NCBI GenBank assembly: GCA_043803805.1
Contig: JAZDJP010000086.1
Coordinates: 1-64,000, forward strand
Source: JAZDJP01 sp043803805
Lineage (GTDB): Bacteria > Planctomycetota > JAZDJP01
DNA length: 64,000 bases
Direction: 5' to 3'
The position numbers and the translations under genes are program-made. The notes under the pieces are model-generated. The model saw nothing but the letters and a program-made list of their open reading frames with translations. It made no database searches and was not told the DNA's origin. Shown one piece after another: positions 42,591 to 51,111 of the stretch; the first letter of the stretch is position 1, and every line of letters begins with the position of its first letter.

Positions 42591-43706
42591 CAATAATTCC
42601 TCCTCCACCCCCAGCACCTTCGCCAGCGCCTCGACGAAGAAATAATCGCCCCACGCGAGGGACTCGTCCACCGCCCACCCCTTGTGATAATGGTACACGC
42701 CGTGGAGAAGAATCCCCTCCTGCCCCTCGACGCCCCGGGCCAGGAACGGCGGGGCCGAAAGCGCCGCCAGAATCTGAAGTGCCCCCTCGCGGTAAGCCTT
42801 CTGCCGGGCGCCGGACCGGGCGAGTTTCGCCAGGTTCAAAAGCCCCGACGCCGCCGCGGCCGCCGCGGAACTGTCGTGAATCCGCCGCTCCCCTTCCGGA
42901 ACGTGAAAATCCCACCACGGCACGCGCTCCGGCGGCAGATGGGCGAGGAAGTAATCCGCGCATCGCTCGGCCGCGTCGAGAAACGCGACCTCCCCGGTGT
43001 GCCGCGCCGCCGAGCCGAACCCGTAGAGACCCCACACCTGCCCCCGCGACCAGCACGTGTCGGGTCGCAGTCCCTGATGGGTGGCATGACGCAGGAATTC
43101 ACCCGTTTCAAGATTAAAAAGCGCTTCCTGCGCGGTCGAACCGTCCGACCGCACCAGATGGCTCAGCGAGGTGCGGACGTGGCGCAGGGCGATGTCCCGG
43201 ATCCGCGCGTCCCCCGTCTGTTTCGCCACCCGGAAGAGAAGCCCCACGTTCATCATGATGTCAATGAAGAGCGAATCCGCCCCCATGTAGGAACAGAGAT
43301 ATTCCCCTTTCGGCCGGAACCGTTTCGCGAGGGTTTCCGCGGCCTCACGGAGGACGGTCTCCACGGCCTCCGATGGCTGCATCACCGCCCAGCGGCCGTA
43401 ACTGGCCAGAAACAGATACCCGTGATCGTGGATGTCGGGGTCGAACTTCCGCGGCTCGAGGCGCGTCGTGTAGCGTTCCGCCTCGTTCCGCCACCAGGGG
43501 TCGCCGGTCTTCCGGTAAAAAATCCACATCATCCCGGGGAGAAACCCTTCCGTCCACCGGGGGATGCGCTCCCGGTCCCGTCCCCACCGGCCGTCTTTGG
43601 TGTACATGGGATAGTAGTCGGGATACTTCTCCACCATCCGCCGGACCTGGGATTCGGAGAAGTCGAAGGCGGATTGGAAGAGTTTCAGGCGGGTGGAATC
43701 GGGCAT
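42588..43706 (-). CDS. Glycosyl hydrolase family 88-like (unsaturated glucuronyl hydrolase type)
   Basis: The start is set at ATG 43706, ten bases from GAGG; ATG 43715 is too close to it. The 372-residue (alpha/alpha)6-barrel-type protein has RWTEGFLPGMMWIFYRKTGD, FDPDIHDHGYLF with the catalytic-type Asp-His, QGLRPDTCWSRGQVWGLYG and a late DSSAAAAAASGLLNLA. These match GH88/GH105 enzymes, which remove unsaturated uronic acids released by polysaccharide lyases by hydration. No signal peptide is seen. It is isolated between repeats and its stop codon is in the 65-bp element. Confidence 0.87.
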   Translation of the reverse strand: MPDSTRLKLFQSAFDFSESQVRRMVEKYPDYYPMYTKDGRWGRDRERIPRWTEGFLPGMMWIFYRKTGDPWWRNEAERYTTRLEPRKFDPDIHDHGYLFLASYGRWAVMQPSEAVETVLREAAETLAKRFRPKGEYLCSYMGADSLFIDIMMNVGLLFRVAKQTGDARIRDIALRHVRTSLSHLVRSDGSTAQEALFNLETGEFLRHATHQGLRPDTCWSRGQVWGLYGFGSAARHTGEVAFLDAAERCADYFLAHLPPERVPWWDFHVPEGERRIHDSSAAAAAASGLLNLAKLARSGARQKAYREGALQILAALSAPPFLARGVEGQEGILLHGVYHYHKGWAVDESLAWGDYFFVEALAKVLGVEEELL

Positions 43707-43868
43707 GATTGGCATTCCTCTTTCATACCAGTCTTGCGAGTCGGCGAGTCAGCGAGTCTTGAAGCCGTCGCTCGTCGCTCGTGAAGCGTCGTTCGCAGAA
43801 CCCCGCAGAAAACCCCCTGCTCGAAACACACAGGGGGAATCGGATTTCCCAATTCCCCACGATATTTC

Positions 43869-45395
43869 TCATTCAACGATTTCGACAGTCAATAGTATGT
43901 CTTCATCGAACGGCTTTCCTGTATTTTTATAGAAACCCTGAATGCACACAATCACTTCACCTCTGGCTCCAATCCATTCCTTTAGGTTTACATTTTTTAA
44001 ATATAACCCACCCGTTACCCGCATACGGGAATAATTATGAGGGGCAATTTGAAGACGCTTATACAAATGACGATCTTCCCACTCACTAGTCCCCTCCCCT
44101 CCGCTCGAACACCAAGACCCCAAATAGTCCAGAGAAAATGTCAAATCATCAAAACCAGAAACATCAACAAACACTTCTTCATTCAACCGGTTCCCAATAT
44201 CAATCATCACCTTGCCGGCATTTTCTCCGGAAGCCGGCACTTTCCTTGCGCATTCCACAAGCAAGCCTCGTTCTTTCGAATCTCTTTCCGAAAAAAGTTT
44301 AATCGAAGGGGTCCGGTTTCGCCTTTTGACAATGGCCCGGAGATGTTCCCGGTAATCCGAAGGGCGCCAGACATATCGGCCATTCCGATCAATATAACTC
44401 AAAATCTCATCGCCGGTCTCCCCTTCATTTACCATGGCAAGACCATTCCCAAACGGCTCGGCGAAACAATATCGGCACGAAATCACTTGAACCCCTTCCC
44501 GGTTGATAAAACCCCATTTCTTTTTCATCTCCACTTTCGCAAGCCCTTCGGAAAATTCCCAGGCAAAATCGAATTGAATCGGGATAACGACCTTGCCGGA
44601 TTTGTCAATATAACCCCACTTCAACACTTTACATCCCTCAGAATCCGTTTCGATCATGCCGACACGAGCCAGACCCTCATGAAATTCCTCCACCCGATCA
44701 AACGACGGCGGAATCACATGTTCTCCCTTTGTGTTGATGAAGCCCCACTTCCTGTTCTTGGGATCGCACACGTCAGCAAGCCCTTCACAAAACCATCCCG
44801 CGCAATGAAATGTAGCCGGGATCACCATTTCCCCCTTCTTGTTGATATATCCTTCTTTGCCATCCACCTCCACAGAAGCGAGGCCCTCACAAAAAGGTCC
44901 GGCAGACTTGAACGTCGGCGCAATGACCCACTCCCCCATCTTATTGACATATCCCACCTTGCCTTCAGTTTCAACCCTCAGCAATCCTCCGCGAAAATCC
45001 CCCGAATACTTCTCATCCGGCCCAAGCACAAAATGCCCCATTCGATCAATATAACCATCTTTCCCTTCGCCTTTGTACGGCTCACCAATACTAACGGTAG
45101 CCAGACCATCATCAAAACTACTCGCATAATCAAATTGCGGCGGGATAACGAATTTCCCAACTTTATCAATGTACCCCCATTTTTTTGAGACCTGAACCGG
45201 TGCCAAACCCTCCTTGAAATCGTAATGACAGTTATCGTATTGGGGCGCAATGACAACCTTCCCTTTTTGGTTTATAAATCCCCATCGCCCTCCATCCCTA
45301 ATCCGATAAAGATGAGTTGTCTGTTCAACCTGCGTACAGGAGGCCAACGGAAACAAAAGTAACGCGTGAATGAACACGGAAACGTTATTGCCCAT
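43869..45395 (-). CDS. WG-repeat lipoprotein-like protein
   Basis: This 508-residue protein starts with a lipoprotein-like signal (FIHALLLFPLASCTQ). Nine WG repeats of about 40 residues follow, each with the pattern WGFINxxGxxVIxPxFD: WGFINQKGKVVIAPQYD, WGYIDKVGKFVIPPQFD, VGYVNKMGEWVIAPTFK, EGYINKKGEMVIPATFH, WGFINTKGEHVIPPSFD and others. A C-terminal domain of about 130 residues is unrecognised. GC content is far below that of its neighbours, and the codons are AT-rich, so it is probably a recent arrival. WG proteins are thought to mediate surface binding. Confidence 0.85.
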   Translation of the reverse strand: MGNNVSVFIHALLLFPLASCTQVEQTTHLYRIRDGGRWGFINQKGKVVIAPQYDNCHYDFKEGLAPVQVSKKWGYIDKVGKFVIPPQFDYASSFDDGLATVSIGEPYKGEGKDGYIDRMGHFVLGPDEKYSGDFRGGLLRVETEGKVGYVNKMGEWVIAPTFKSAGPFCEGLASVEVDGKEGYINKKGEMVIPATFHCAGWFCEGLADVCDPKNRKWGFINTKGEHVIPPSFDRVEEFHEGLARVGMIETDSEGCKVLKWGYIDKSGKVVIPIQFDFAWEFSEGLAKVEMKKKWGFINREGVQVISCRYCFAEPFGNGLAMVNEGETGDEILSYIDRNGRYVWRPSDYREHLRAIVKRRNRTPSIKLFSERDSKERGLLVECARKVPASGENAGKVMIDIGNRLNEEVFVDVSGFDDLTFSLDYLGSWCSSGGEGTSEWEDRHLYKRLQIAPHNYSRMRVTGGLYLKNVNLKEWIGARGEVIVCIQGFYKNTGKPFDEDILLTVEIVE

Positions 45396-45462
45396 TTCTC
45401 ACACGCCTCCCAAGTCCTCTTTGTGATTTCGCGGTGTGGTTTCCCGAGGTTTTTCCGCGAGT

Positions 45463-45487
45463 AGGGGCGGGTTTCAAACCCGCCCCT
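45463..45487 (+). repeat. GTAGGGGC palindrome (copy C)
   Basis: A 25-base palindrome AGGGGCGGGTTT, a C, and its complement, related to copy A at 37233. It is intergenic between the WG-repeat gene and zwf. Confidence 0.85.
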
Positions 45488-45514
45488 CCGATTGCGGGCC
45501 CTGTGTCACAGCAG

Positions 45515-45560
45515 TCTTCCGTGTTTCCGTGGTGTTTCCGTTCTATTCCGTGTTTCCGTG
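45515..45560 (-). repeat. CCACGGAAACACGGA-type repeat overlapping zwf
   Basis: Imperfect units of TTCCGTGTTTCCGTGG, the complement of the block at 26873-26929. The last five or six codons of zwf (KHGNTE) and its stop lie in the repeat. Confidence 0.75.
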
Positions 45561-47108
45561 CTTTACCCATTTCCGCCCGTCCCGCCCCAGCAGTTCCTCC
45601 GCCTCCCGCGGACCCGGCGTGCCGGCGGCGTAGTTGGGGAACTCGGGCGGCGGCGCGGCCTCCCACGCCCGGAGAATCGGCGTCACGAACTGCCAGGCGG
45701 CATCCACCTCGTCCACACGGGTGAAGAGCGTCGCGTCCCCACGCATCGCATCGAGGAGCAGACGCTCGTACGCCTCGGGCGGCTCTTTCCCAAACGAGGT
45801 CCCGTAGGTGAAATCCATGTTCGCCCCGCGCACCTCGGTCTCCGTCCCCGGGACCTTCACGCAGAACCGCAGGCGCATCCCCTCGTCGGGCTGGATGTGA
45901 AGATGAAGCGTGTTGGGCTCAAGCGGCTTGTCCTCGCGTTTGTTGAACAATATCCGGGGGACGTCCTTGAACACCACCGTCACCTCGGTGACCTTGCGCG
46001 GGAGGCGCTTGCCCGCGCGAAGATAAAAAGGCACCCCGGCCCAGCGCCAGTTGTCAATGAACAACTTCAGGGCGGCGAACGTTTCCATCCGGGAATCCGG
46101 CGGGACGTCCTTCTCGCCGCGATAGCCGGAGACATTCCCGGCGCCGATGACGCCCGGGGCGTACTGCCCCCGGACGACGCATTCGCGGACGTCGGCGGGA
46201 GTCATGGGACGGAGGGCCTTCAGGACCTTGAGTTTCTCGTCCCGGATGGCCTCCGCGGCGAGAGACACCGGCGGCTCCATGGCGACAAGCGCCAGAAGTT
46301 GAAGCATGTGATTCTGCACCATGTCGCGGAGGATGCCGATGGAATCGAAATACCGCGCCCGGCTCTCCACCCCGACCGTCTCGGCCACGGTGATCTGGAC
46401 GTGGTCCACGTGGCGGTGGTTGAAAAGCGGTTCGAAGATCGTGTTGGCGAAGCGGGCGACGATGATGTTCTGAACGGTCTCCTTGCCCAAATAATGATCA
46501 ATCCGGAAGATGAACGGCTCCGGAAATCCGTTCAGAATCCGGCGGTTGAGGTCGCGGGCCGAATCGAGATCGCTTCCGAAGGGCTTTTCGACGAGGATGC
46601 GCTCCCAACCGGGACTGTCGGGACCGTCCCCGGTGAACCCCGCGGCGCCGATATTTTCGATGATGACCGGGAAGGTCGCGGGCGGCGTGGCGAGATAAAA
46701 CAGGCGGTTGCCGCCCGTCCCGCGCTCCCGGTCATGCGCCGAAAGACGCTCCGCGAGACGCCGGTATCCCGCGGGGTCGTCGTAATCCGCGACGTGGTAG
46801 ACAAGAGAATCCGCGAACGTCTTCCAGACGGCCGGGTCCGCGGGGCGCTGGCGGGAGAATTCGTTCACCGCCGCCAGCATCTCCTCCCGGAAGGCCGCGT
46901 CGGTCTTTTCCGTCCGCCCGAATCCGACCACGGCGAAACCGGGCGGGAGTTGCCGGGCCAGCGCCAGGTTGTACAGGGCCGGGATGAGTTTCCGCCGGGC
47001 GAGATCTCCCGACGCCCCGAAAATGACGATGGCGCACGGTTCCGCGCGGGACGCGGCGGCGCCGTCGAGGACCGCGGTGTGCTTGTAGGATACCGGATCG
47101 GTCATCAT
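45543..47108 (-). CDS. zwf: Glucose-6-phosphate 1-dehydrogenase
   Basis: This 521-residue enzyme oxidises glucose 6-phosphate to 6-phosphogluconolactone with NAD(P)+, the entry to the oxidative pentose phosphate pathway. The coenzyme site is AIVIFGASGDLARRKLIPALYNL (25-48). The active-site signature is FRIDHYLGKETVQNI near residue 205, and ILVEKPFGSDL holds the conserved Lys. The length is normal. The last residues WVKHGNTE come from a dispersed repeat and replace or extend the native end. No pgl or gnd lies next to it. Confidence 0.95.
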   Translation of the reverse strand: MMTDPVSYKHTAVLDGAAASRAEPCAIVIFGASGDLARRKLIPALYNLALARQLPPGFAVVGFGRTEKTDAAFREEMLAAVNEFSRQRPADPAVWKTFADSLVYHVADYDDPAGYRRLAERLSAHDRERGTGGNRLFYLATPPATFPVIIENIGAAGFTGDGPDSPGWERILVEKPFGSDLDSARDLNRRILNGFPEPFIFRIDHYLGKETVQNIIVARFANTIFEPLFNHRHVDHVQITVAETVGVESRARYFDSIGILRDMVQNHMLQLLALVAMEPPVSLAAEAIRDEKLKVLKALRPMTPADVRECVVRGQYAPGVIGAGNVSGYRGEKDVPPDSRMETFAALKLFIDNWRWAGVPFYLRAGKRLPRKVTEVTVVFKDVPRILFNKREDKPLEPNTLHLHIQPDEGMRLRFCVKVPGTETEVRGANMDFTYGTSFGKEPPEAYERLLLDAMRGDATLFTRVDEVDAAWQFVTPILRAWEAAPPPEFPNYAAGTPGPREAEELLGRDGRKWVKHGNTE

Positions 47109-47240
47109 TCCCCTCGCTTCATAGCCAATAACGCTTCGATGAAACCCCGCTCAGGCCCTTATCAACACCCGTTCATGGTGAGCATTCCTTAAAAATTAAA
47201 ATAAATGTCGAACCACGAACCATGCGGGAGGCGCTTGGAT

Positions 47241-47268
47241 CATCCTTCGACAGGCTCAGGATGAGCGG
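47241..47268 (+). repeat. Dispersed repeat, CATCCTTCGAC type (copy 3)
   Basis: Same 28 bases as the copy at 37759, intergenic between zwf and the pilin terminator. Confidence 0.85.
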
Positions 47269-47286
47269 ACTTATTCATTGAAAAAA

Positions 47287-47316
47287 GAGCCCCCCGCCGT
47301 TTCAGGCAGGGGGCTC
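47287..47316 (-). terminator. Rho-independent terminator of the pseudopilin gene
   Basis: On the minus strand an 8-bp GC stem (GAGCCCCC/GGGGGCTC), extended inward by GCC/GGC after a mismatch, is followed by six T residues. It lies 27 bases after the stop codon. A run of A on the plus side makes it U-tailed for the minus strand and T-preceded for both. Confidence 0.85.
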
Positions 47317-47342
47317 AAAAAAACCGAAACACCCGTGCGTCC

Positions 47343-48029
47343 CTAATTCTTCACCATGTCCAGGGGCGCCACGAAACCGCAAAGCATCTGGTTCTTCAAC
47401 GTGAGGCTCCGCATCTGCGGATCCTGAACGCTGTCCACGTGCCCGTCCAGATACAGGGCATTATACTTTCCCTCGTGGTTATAAGCCGCGGGACTGCCGG
47501 CCGATGACGCGGCGGTTGCATCCTCCTCGTCATCGCATGCCAGAACCGTGTCCGCCGGGGCATTGTCCGACAGCAGATCCGCGGCGTTCCGGTCCAGGTT
47601 ATACCCGGCATAACTCACCCATGCCCGTTCAACCCCCCCGGCCACGGTTTTCCCACCGCCATCGAAACAATTCTCAGCGTCGAGGGCCGCCACCGTCGCA
47701 GGGCCCGCATCTTCGGTCGCCGGGCAAAGGAAAATCTCCCGATTTTCCACAATCTTGTTGAAATAAATGGCGAGGAGGAAATCCGCGCCGCTCATCAAGT
47801 TGGCCGCACACGGCTTCGGATAGAACCGGTGGCTCCCGAAATCATCCACATAGGTGGACAGGCCTATGTAGATCTGCTTGAGATTGCTCTTGCAGTTGGT
47901 GTCCCGTGCCCGGTTACGCATCTTCACCAGCGCCGGGAGCAACATCCCCGCAAGAATCGCGATAATGGCGATGACAACGAGGAGTTCGACCAAGGTGAAC
48001 CCCATCGCTTTCTTTACGTGCTTCTTCAT
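47343..48029 (-). CDS. Prepilin-type N-terminal cleavage/methylation protein (pseudopilin)
   Basis: The start at ATG 48029 follows AGGGGGTG; the 228-residue protein has the type IV prepilin leader KKHVKKAMG followed by FTLVELLVVIAIIAILAGMLLPAL, with cleavage before the Phe and the conserved Glu at +5. The sequence MRNRARDTNCKSNLKQI is typical of PVC DUF1559-type or general-secretion-like pseudopilins. The globular part ends YNALYLDGHVDSV, the usual H-x-DG-type close. A strong promoter and terminator make this a single-gene unit. Confidence 0.92.
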   Translation of the reverse strand: MKKHVKKAMGFTLVELLVVIAIIAILAGMLLPALVKMRNRARDTNCKSNLKQIYIGLSTYVDDFGSHRFYPKPCAANLMSGADFLLAIYFNKIVENREIFLCPATEDAGPATVAALDAENCFDGGGKTVAGGVERAWVSYAGYNLDRNAADLLSDNAPADTVLACDDEEDATAASSAGSPAAYNHEGKYNALYLDGHVDSVQDPQMRSLTLKNQMLCGFVAPLDMVKN

Positions 48030-48065
48030 GAAAATCACCCCCTTTCATGGAAGCTTTCATGAGGA

Positions 48066-48094
48066 AGTATACCATGTTCCAGCCGCCACCACAA
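48066..48094 (-). promoter_or_regulatory. Promoter of the pseudopilin gene
   Basis: On the minus strand TTGTGG (48094-48089) and TATACT (48071-48066) are 17 bases apart. A near-palindrome TCATGGAAGCTTTCATGA at 48045-48062 covers the expected start of transcription and may be an operator. Confidence 0.6.
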
Positions 48095-48109
48095 CGGGCA
48101 ATAAAAAAT

Positions 48110-48138
48110 TTGACAAATCCGCGCCGTCCGGCGACAAT
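48110..48138 (+). promoter_or_regulatory. Promoter of the FecR-domain gene
   Basis: TTGACA and GACAAT are exactly 17 bases apart, a near-consensus sigma-70 promoter, about 40 bases before ATG 48179. It is back-to-back with the pseudopilin promoter. Confidence 0.7.
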
Positions 48139-48178
48139 GCACAGCCGTTGGCAAAATCAGAACCCGGGGAGGCTCCTC

Positions 48179-49012
48179 ATGTTGCTCACCATTCGGACAG
48201 GCCTTGGCGTGACCCTGGCGCTGGGTATGACGTGCGCCGCGGTCGCGGGGGAAACGCCCGCGGTGCCCGCTCCGGCCAACGAGGCGGCGGCGCCTGGCGC
48301 GCCGGCGGCCGACAAACTGACGGTAACCATCCATTCCGTGGAGGGCGACGTGGACGTCCGCAAGCCCGCCGGGGAGTGGGCCGCGGCGAATGCCGGACAG
48401 GTGATCGAGGAGGGGTGGGAGATCTCCACCGGCTTCAAGTCCAAGGCCGTCCTCCTTTTCGGCGACACGAGCGTCGCCATCGTGAAACCCCTCACCCAGC
48501 TCACCATCAACCGGTTCGTCAAGCGCGAGAAGACGGCGGAGACCCTGCTTGACGTCAAGATCGGGACCCTGCGGGTTCACGTGAAGGAAGGCGAACTCAA
48601 GAGCGATTTCAAGGTCTCCACCCCCCAGCTCACCGCCTCCGTCCGCGGGACGATCTGGCAGATCTCCTCATCCCGCAGTTGCGGCGACCGCATCTCGGGC
48701 TATCAGGGCCGTGTCGTGGCGCAGAATTTCCAGGGCATGAACCGGAGCGTCGGCGCCGGGGAACGCACCGATAACGCCCTCGCCCGGACCATCGAGACCA
48801 TGCAGCTTCAGCGGCTCTTCTCCGTCCTGCCGGTCGCCGGGCTCACGACGAACGAGACATCGAACACCGGCGCCCGCTCCGACCAGGGCGCGTCCTCGCC
48901 GGGGGATCTGACGGACACCGCGAGCCCCGGCACGACGCACGCCTCGGGAGGCGGCGCCGGCGCCACCGAGGGCGGCACGGCGCGCAACATCAAGGGATGC
49001 GTCGTCCCCTGA
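48179..49012 (+). CDS. Secreted FecR-domain protein
   Basis: The start at 48179 follows GGGGAGG; the 277-residue product has a signal peptide (LLTIRTGLGVTLALGMTCAAVAGE). A FecR domain follows (about 45-165): VTIHSVEGDVDVRKP, GQVIEEGWEISTGFKSKAVLLFGDTSVAIVKPLTQLTI, LRVHVKEGELKSDFKVSTPQLTASVRGTIW. A low-complexity Gly/Thr/Ser-rich tail ends it. It is not next to a FecI sigma factor, so the domain is probably a periplasmic structural module. It opens the series with the beta-barrel, Ala/Pro-tailed and CHASE2-cyclase genes. Confidence 0.88.
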   Translation: MLLTIRTGLGVTLALGMTCAAVAGETPAVPAPANEAAAPGAPAADKLTVTIHSVEGDVDVRKPAGEWAAANAGQVIEEGWEISTGFKSKAVLLFGDTSVAIVKPLTQLTINRFVKREKTAETLLDVKIGTLRVHVKEGELKSDFKVSTPQLTASVRGTIWQISSSRSCGDRISGYQGRVVAQNFQGMNRSVGAGERTDNALARTIETMQLQRLFSVLPVAGLTTNETSNTGARSDQGASSPGDLTDTASPGTTHASGGGAGATEGGTARNIKGCVVP

Positions 49013-49054
49013 AACGGACCGAAAACGACAACCCCTTTCCGACCGGAAAATGCC

Positions 49055-50446
49055 ATGACCAAACGCGTTCTTCTTGCCGTGCTCCTGGGAATGCTCGCCG
49101 CCCCGGCCATCCGGGCCCAGGACACCGAATTCCGCCGGTTCATCGAGGAGGAGCGCCGGCAGAAATTGGATGCCTACCAGCAGCGGGAGAACGAGACGGG
49201 GCGGTGGTACGTCGACCTCGGCGGCTGGGAACGCATGACATTCTTCCGATTCAACGACCAGCCGACGAACCCGACCCGCAAACTGTACGATTTCGACACG
49301 CGGTACTGGATTGACGCGGGGAAGGGCGCGGGGCAGGAATTCTATCTCCGCGGCCGCACAATCTACGACCATTACAGCCGCGGCGACAGTTATGACGGAG
49401 ACGACCGGGTCCTCCACAAGGGACGCCTGGACCAGGGATTCTACCGGATCGACGTGGACAAGGTCACGACGCTCCCGATGCGCCTGCGGGCCCAGGCCGG
49501 GCGGCAGTACATGTACCTCGGTTCGGGCCTCGCCTACAGCCAGGTGAACGACGGGGCGGAACTCACCCTCGGCCTCCCGAAGTTCGATGTCAAGGTCCTC
49601 GGCGGGCGCACCCTTCCCACCCAGGAGAACGTGGACGCGAGCGTGCCGGGGGCGACCGAGACCGAGCGCTGGTTCCTCGGGGTGGAGGCGACGGCGACCG
49701 CCTTCGACAAATGCGCCCCCTACGTCTTCTTCCTCCTCCAACGGGACCAGAGCGATGAGCAGCCCGACGACACCACCCAGGACTACCGCTACCAATCCCG
49801 CTACCTCGGGATCGGGGCGCGGGGGGAGATCATTCACAATCTCGCCTACCGCGCGGAGATCGTTTCCGAGTTCGGAACGAGCGCGGGATCCTTCACCGTT
49901 CCCGTGAGCACCCGGGAGCGGATCCGGGCCTTCGCCTTCGACGGGAAGATCGAGTACTTCTGGGACCGGCGGATGGAGCCGAAGTTCTCCCTCGAGATGG
50001 CCGTGGGAAGCGGCGATTCCGACCGGGCCAGCGTCACCGACACCCTCGGCGGCAACACCGCCGAGACGTCGGACAACAATTTCCTCGGCTTCGGATACAC
50101 CTTCACGGGATATTCCCTGGCGCCGCTCCTGTCGAACCTCTGGATGGCGCGGGCCGGGGCGTCCTTCAAGCCTCTGAGCGACCACCGGATCCGGTTCCTT
50201 CGAACGCTCGAGCTCGGAACGGAGTTCTTCGCCTTCTGGAAACAGAAGAAGAACGGCGGCATTTCCGACAGCCGGGCGGACCTGCCCAACCGATTCCTGG
50301 GCATGGAGCCGGATGTGTTCCTCAACTGGAATATCCTGTCCGATCTCGCCCTCGATTCGCGGTTCGGAATCTTCTATCCCGACGATGCCTACAGCCTGAA
50401 GAAAAACCGGACCTATTTCAGTCTCGGCCTGACCTACTCGTTCTAA
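49055..50446 (+). CDS. Outer-membrane beta-barrel protein, alginate-export-like
   Basis: This 463-residue protein has a signal peptide (KRVLLAVLLGMLAAPAIRAQ) and then many alternating amphipathic strands, ending in YFSLGLTYSF, a C-terminal Phe as in proteins inserted by the BAM machinery. LYDFDTRYWIDAGKGAGQEFYLRGRTIYD and RLRAQAGRQYMYLGSGLAY resemble the alginate-export barrel family. It should form a pore in the outer membrane, which supports a diderm cell. It is 42 bases after the FecR gene and 11 bases before the next gene. Confidence 0.8.
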   Translation: MTKRVLLAVLLGMLAAPAIRAQDTEFRRFIEEERRQKLDAYQQRENETGRWYVDLGGWERMTFFRFNDQPTNPTRKLYDFDTRYWIDAGKGAGQEFYLRGRTIYDHYSRGDSYDGDDRVLHKGRLDQGFYRIDVDKVTTLPMRLRAQAGRQYMYLGSGLAYSQVNDGAELTLGLPKFDVKVLGGRTLPTQENVDASVPGATETERWFLGVEATATAFDKCAPYVFFLLQRDQSDEQPDDTTQDYRYQSRYLGIGARGEIIHNLAYRAEIVSEFGTSAGSFTVPVSTRERIRAFAFDGKIEYFWDRRMEPKFSLEMAVGSGDSDRASVTDTLGGNTAETSDNNFLGFGYTFTGYSLAPLLSNLWMARAGASFKPLSDHRIRFLRTLELGTEFFAFWKQKKNGGISDSRADLPNRFLGMEPDVFLNWNILSDLALDSRFGIFYPDDAYSLKKNRTYFSLGLTYSF

Positions 50447-50457
50447 GAGAGGCGCTC

Positions 50458-51099
50458 ATGAACCGGATGCTCAAGACGCTTGTTGCGGGTGCGATTCTGG
50501 GGCTGGCCGCCCCGGCGCTGGCCGACACGGCCTTCTTCCGGGAACTCGCGGAGAAGACGGCGGTGACGTTCGCGGACGGCTACACGGCCATGGTGATGCT
50601 CCACGGCGGCGAGCGCGCCCCGGTGGACTACGCCACGTGCGTCCAGGCCCTCCGCAAGGCGAACATCATCCCGGCCTCGTGGGAGACGGCGTTCCGCCCG
50701 GAGGACGCCCTCTCCCGGGAAAAACTCGCCTACATGATCTGCCGGACCGTGAAGCTCCGGGGCGGGGTCAATCTCTCCTGGACGCGCGTGGCCCGCGCAA
50801 CCGCGCTGGAGACCCATTACGCCCTCCGGGAGTGCGTGTTCCTCGAAATCATCCCGAAGGGGACGGAATACAAACGGCTCACCGGGGACGAACTCATCGT
50901 CATTCTCGACCGGGCGGCCGAGTTCAAGGATGCCGCCGGCAAACCGAAGGCCCGCGAGGACGAGGAGGTGAAGCGGCAGTTCGACGAGGCGGAAGGAAAA
51001 GCCCCGGCCGCGCCGGAGGCCGCCCCGAAACCCGAAGGCGCCGCGCCCGCCCCCGCGGAACCGGCGCCGGCGGAAGCCGCCCCGGCCCCGGCGAAATAA
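50458..51099 (+). CDS. Secreted hypothetical protein with Ala/Pro-rich tail
   Basis: This 213-residue protein has a signal peptide (LKTLVAGAILGLAAPALAD) and a helical domain of about 140 residues: FFRELAEKTAVTFADGYTAMVMLHGGERAP, REKLAYMICRTVKLRGGVNLSW. A tail of alternating Ala, Pro and Glu follows (EAAPKPEGAAPAPAEPAPA). No known family is recognised; the helical domain loosely recalls S-layer-homology-type modules. The tail suggests it spans or crosses the cell wall. It lies within the FecR-to-cyclase operon with gaps of about 12 bases on either side. Confidence 0.75.
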   Translation: MNRMLKTLVAGAILGLAAPALADTAFFRELAEKTAVTFADGYTAMVMLHGGERAPVDYATCVQALRKANIIPASWETAFRPEDALSREKLAYMICRTVKLRGGVNLSWTRVARATALETHYALRECVFLEIIPKGTEYKRLTGDELIVILDRAAEFKDAAGKPKAREDEEVKRQFDEAEGKAPAAPEAAPKPEGAAPAPAEPAPAEAAPAPAK

Positions 51100-51111
51100 C
51101 CGGCAGGTCCC

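Noticed and set aside
45385..45666. Small minus-strand frame between the WG-repeat gene and zwf
   Set aside because: It consists of repeat sequence and the shifted end of zwf, with no protein features.
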